A stretch of 64,000 bases of DNA, from NCBI GenBank assembly GCA_916700875.1, contig CAKAKS010000034.1, positions 13,102,195-13,166,194 on the forward strand, in the 5' to 3' direction. The translations under genes and the position numbers were made by a program. Of the stretch, positions 60,629 through 64,000 are shown piece after piece (the stretch's first letter is position 1; the number at the start of each line of letters is the position of its first letter). A model generated the notes under the pieces. The model was given only the letters and a program-made list of their open reading frames with translations. It had not been told where the DNA came from and made no database searches. Origin of the DNA: Sebastes aleutianus (taxonomy: Eukaryota > Chordata > Actinopteri > Perciformes > Sebastidae).

Positions 60629-60920
60629 ACTTATTTTACAGATGAGTTTTAATATATGTATCAAGACTTACAGTGTGATTGTGGTGCTTAATAACTACAT
60701 AATTAATATTATATTTCATCCACTAAGGAATATAAAAAGTGTAATATGTCTTGCTGCATTCCTCTAAATGATATCATAGGATTACTACAGTAGTCAGATA
60801 ATCACTCTGCTATTTTGGAGAGACAATTCAAAGTAAATTAAAAAAAAAAATTCGGGAACATGATTTCTGAAAAAGTTTAGATACGTGAGGGCGCTGAATG
60901 TGAGGAGGAGGAGGAGGAGT
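60629..60920. repeat. partial duplicate of the gpr6 upstream region
   Basis: 60629-60885 matches 59313-59526 through ACAGATGAGTTTTA, ACTAAGGAATATAAAA, GATAATCACTCTGCTAT and TTTGGAGAGACAATTCAAAG to GTTTAGATAC. It then jumps to GCGCTGAATGTGAGGAGG, which matches 59778 onward. The roughly 245 bases holding most of the gpr6 first exon (59527-59771) are absent. Confidence 0.8.
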
Positions 60921-60929
60921 GCTGTAGAT

Positions 60930-61457
60930 CAGGGGTCAACAGCCTTTTTGATTTGAAGTACCATTTAAAATCTTTCTTGTTAATCCATGTTAACAACATA
61001 ATTCACATTAAGTTTATTTATTATCATGACACCACATCAAAATTTTAAAATCTCCAACGGATCTGTAATTATATTCCATCCATAAAGGCAACGTGCATAG
61101 CAACATAAAATCAGGACACTGTAATTATATATATATAGAGAGAGAGCACTATACAAGCAGGCTGCCATCCTTATGAAAACAACCACATCTGAGTTGAAAT
61201 CATTAACCTTCCACCAATCTAGTTCAGCAGCAAAAAACTTAAATTCTGTGAAGAAGGCAACGAGTACTAGCCAATCAGAGGCAGAGTAGGGCGGGTCTTC
61301 GCCCTCAAATAACAGGCTGCACAACTGCCAGTGGCTGTGAAAGAGGTCATTTGGCATGCGGATGAGATTGCACTTCAACATTTCCAAAAAAAAAGGTCTT
61401 GCACACTTATAGCTAGTGTGCCAATGGTGCACTCGTGCCTAAGGTTGCCTACCCCTG
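60930..61457. mobile_element. hAT-type MITE (528 bp)
   Basis: The ends are CAGGGGTCAACAGCCTTTTT and the approximate inverse AAGGTTGCCTACCCCTG, the CAGGGG...CCCCTG termini of hAT elements. It is flanked by CTGTAGAT (60922-60929) and CAGCAGAT (61458-61465), a 6-of-8 target duplication. An AT-rich fragment with a short open frame lies within, but no transposase. Confidence 0.8.
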
Positions 61458-61684
61458 CAGCAGATTAATACCTTGAAAGCCTGGTGTATGAGGCTACAGT
61501 TTCACACTGAATAGGTGGAGCGAGTCAACTTGTCTTAAACACCTGCTAATTTCACCTAATGGGGAGAATCTGTGGAAAGTGTCAGCTTCAATACAAAATT
61601 CAATAAAAAAATATCAGACTTCAATAGGTAATGGCATCATAACTGTTAACAAGCTTGAATTGGCACCACTGAGGCTGCAGACTC

Positions 61685-62180
61685 TTAAAGGAACAGTGTG
61701 AAACATTTCAGAGGATCCATCAGCAGAAATGGAATATAATATTCATAGCTATGTTTTCATTAGTGTATAATCACCTGAAACTAAGAACTGTTGTGTTTTC
61801 GTTAGCTTAGAATGAGCCCTTCATATCTACATGGGGAGCGGGTCCTCTTCACGGAGTCCGCCATGCCCAGAACGGACAAACCAAACTCTGGCTCTAGAGA
61901 GAGCCTTTCACGTTTTGATGTTACCTGAAGGCCGCCGTAGTTCTCCGACATGCTTGTGAAACTGCGGTAACGTGAGCCGCCGTCTGACTTCCGTTGCTCC
62001 TAAAGTAGTGTTATTATGGCAAGGATGACCTCTGAGCGAGGCGAACGGCGTTACCACGGTTTTACACTCAGGGGCTCATGTTACGCAGTCTTGGAAAGGG
62101 AGGAGTGAGCGGAGGGCAGTTGGTTGCAATCTGCAACGACACCACTAGATGTCCCCAAATCCTACACACTGCACCTTTAA
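61685..62180. mobile_element. TTAA-flanked MITE, copy 2, inverted relative to copy 1
   Basis: TTAAAGGAACAGTGTGAAAC on the left and CCTACACACTGCACCTTTAA on the right. The interior aligns in reverse orientation with 54471-54978, for example GGTTGCAATCTGCAAC and GCGGTAACGTGAGCCGCCGT. Confidence 0.8.
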
Positions 62181-62849
62181 TCTAGTTTATGCAGATCTTT
62201 TCAGCTGAACTACACTAGTCTTGTTCTATGATTAGATTAGTATTATTCATGCTGTCTGAATGTGTTGCTATTAGGCAACAATAGTAGGCCAATAGTACAG
62301 TAGGTTTACTGTTGGCTTACTGTAGACTAATTATTGTGATGGAACTAATATCATTGACAATAGCTTGCATAAATAGAAGACAGTCATAATAGGTGACTTG
62401 TTAAACACAGGTGTCACAAGTAAAATGTCAAAATCAAAACACACAAGTCAAAATGTGTTCGTTGTGAGGCTATGAAAGAAAGTGACAGTGAGTTAGCCAA
62501 TAGCAAGAGTGAAGAGATAAGAGGGAGCTCATCAGAAGGTTAGCTTACAGTAATACAAAAACCTGTGAGACAGAAATTTGCGTCACAGCCTGCAGAAACA
62601 GATCCTGAACATTCAGTTCATCTGGGAACAAACATCTTGTTATACCCGATAGGTCTCGTTAGTACTGCTGTTACTCTTCATATCACTGACATCACTCCTT
62701 TTCCTCTGGATCTTTTCTTCTCATTTTCCTGTGATGTATTTACTCACCTTTCACTTCATTTCTGCTCTTATTTGCCCTCCCCCCCAAAACTTGAAACTAT
62801 TATTCTATGGTGAGCCCTGATAGACTTTTCATTTTTACTCTTAATCATG

Positions 62850-63375
62850 ATGAAGTTAGGAACAGAGCTTGAACGCACCAATGTAATGTAACTCAATGGA
62901 ACCTCGGTTAACGTTAGTAGCTCCATTATTTAACCAAGCAGGACTGTGCTGCCCACCGGCTGCTATCAGGTAACGTAACTAGCTCTCTGCCTGCTGTTTC
63001 TTTATCAGGAAAAAATAGGGTGTGCCCCGCAGGTTTAGTCGAAGTAGCGCCATGCTTTTGAGCACTTTTTCTTTTTTCTTTCCGTGCCTATACAGTAAGC
63101 CATTGCGAATGCATAACAGTCGGAAAGCATCAGAGAGGAATCGGTAGTCACAGAGGCATGAGATGCCAAGGAATCGGACAACTAGGAACCGATTCTCTAT
63201 TCCCATCCGTAGCGTTTTACCTTCCTGCCAAAGTGGCAGATGGCCTGATGATTTTATCCGCCACTTCCAAAAATATTTACCCACATTTGGCGGGCGCTAA
63301 TTTCAGACACTGATCGTAGTTGTCCTACACGCTTGGCACACGGATGCCGCCAAATCCTACGCACTGCACCTTTAA
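62850..63375. mobile_element. repeat region ending in the same TTAA-MITE terminus
   Basis: The last 31 bases (63345-63375, TGCCGCCAAATCCTACGCAC, then TGCACCTTTAA) repeat the right terminus of the previous MITE. The sequence before it (AGGAATCGG...GAACCGATTC, an inverted pair near 63137-63194) is unrelated to that MITE. It may be a related family sharing only its ends, or a recombinant. Boundaries are uncertain. Confidence 0.45.
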
Positions 63376-64000
63376 TCAAATCTGAAGAAGTTTACCTACT
63401 GAATGTGAAACTATGTAATTAGGAGGATCTCTATTCTCAAAAGTTGCTTAATAGAGCTATATTACTGGAATGAGGCAATTGAACAACCTTTTAAATTTTA
63501 ATATATTTTTAAAAGCCATGATTTTTTATATAATGTAATATTTATGGTTACCAATATTGTTGTACCAAAACAGCTGTATTTATGTCCAATTAAATGTCGT
63601 ACAAACAATAGATGAAATGTTGACAGACAGGATGAGGTAGGAGGAGATTCAAAGCAGAAGCAATATGGTAACTAGTTTTGGTTTCCAGGCAACCGCTGTT
63701 TGGCCACCTTTTGTCAGTGGAGAGGGGGTTGTCTTCATTCATAAGCTAAGCGGTCACATGAAGTGGCTATGTGACTCATGCCAGAGACCAAGGCGGATAA
63801 CCCAACCACAAACACAGGACCAAAATGCACCTTAGAATCATTTCTGATTGTTTTCTATAATGGACTAAACCAACCAAATCTAATTTCCCCCTGAAAATAA
63901 ACCCTTCACCGCACACAAACATTCAGCTATTTTTGTGAGGACTATCAAGAACAAGCTGCCCCCAACAATATCAATGACTAGATGCATTTATTCATCCATA
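63376..64000. other. unassigned intergenic sequence
   Basis: AT-rich sequence upstream of gpr6 with no coding segment, RNA gene or repeat that I can recognise. Confidence 0.6.

Noticed and set aside
61037..61432. 131-codon minus-strand open frame
   Set aside because: It lies inside the non-autonomous hAT-type element at 60930-61457, with no transposase motif; treated as chance.

Overview
This is 64 kb of vertebrate nuclear DNA, almost certainly from a spiny-rayed (percomorph) teleost. The genes have introns with GT-AG boundaries. The proteins match vertebrate WASF1, KIF25, CCDC167 and GPR6. The non-coding DNA is dense in AC/GT, GATA and GA microsatellites and in short fish-type non-autonomous DNA transposons (MITEs), such as the family beginning AGGGCTGCAACTAACGATTA. 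There are no bacterial-type operons, CRISPR arrays or ribosomal RNAs, and I recognised no tRNA.

Layout. (1) 1-32,780, plus strand: the 3' three quarters of wasf1 (WAVE1), with six coding exons at 4975-31162 and a roughly 1.6 kb 3'UTR. The exons for the N-terminal WAVE homology domain lie upstream of the window. The 13 kb intron between 11512 and 24671 holds two unexpected phase-0 cassette-exon candidates (18593-18676 and 23910-23960). (2) 32,781-35,970: intergenic. (3) 35,970-43,475, minus strand: kif25, a kinesin-14, complete in 15 coding exons (602 aa by my splice model), tail-to-tail with wasf1. (4) 43,476-44,553: a repeat-rich head-to-head spacer. (5) 44,554-46,740, plus strand: ccdc167, a small tail-anchored coiled-coil protein in four exons (105 aa). 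(6) 46,740-57,110: a gene-free, transposon-rich stretch. (7) 57,115-59,880, minus strand: gpr6, an orphan GPCR with one coding exon (335 aa), a separate 5'UTR exon and a CRE plus TATA-like promoter. (8) 59,880-64,000: repeats, including a partial duplicate of the gpr6 upstream region and several transposon copies.

How the genes relate. They do not form a pathway. WAVE1 activates Arp2/3-dependent actin branching, KIF25 is a minus-end kinesin-like motor, CCDC167 is a poorly characterised membrane protein, and GPR6 is a constitutively Gs-coupled receptor. From memory of the human map, GPR6 and WASF1 are convergent neighbours on 6q21. That pairing is kept here, with kif25 and ccdc167 (elsewhere on human chromosome 6) lying between them.

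Coordinates of coding exons come from reading splice sites and checking codon phase across every junction. Transposon boundaries are exact only where terminal repeats or target-site duplications are stated; otherwise they are approximate.
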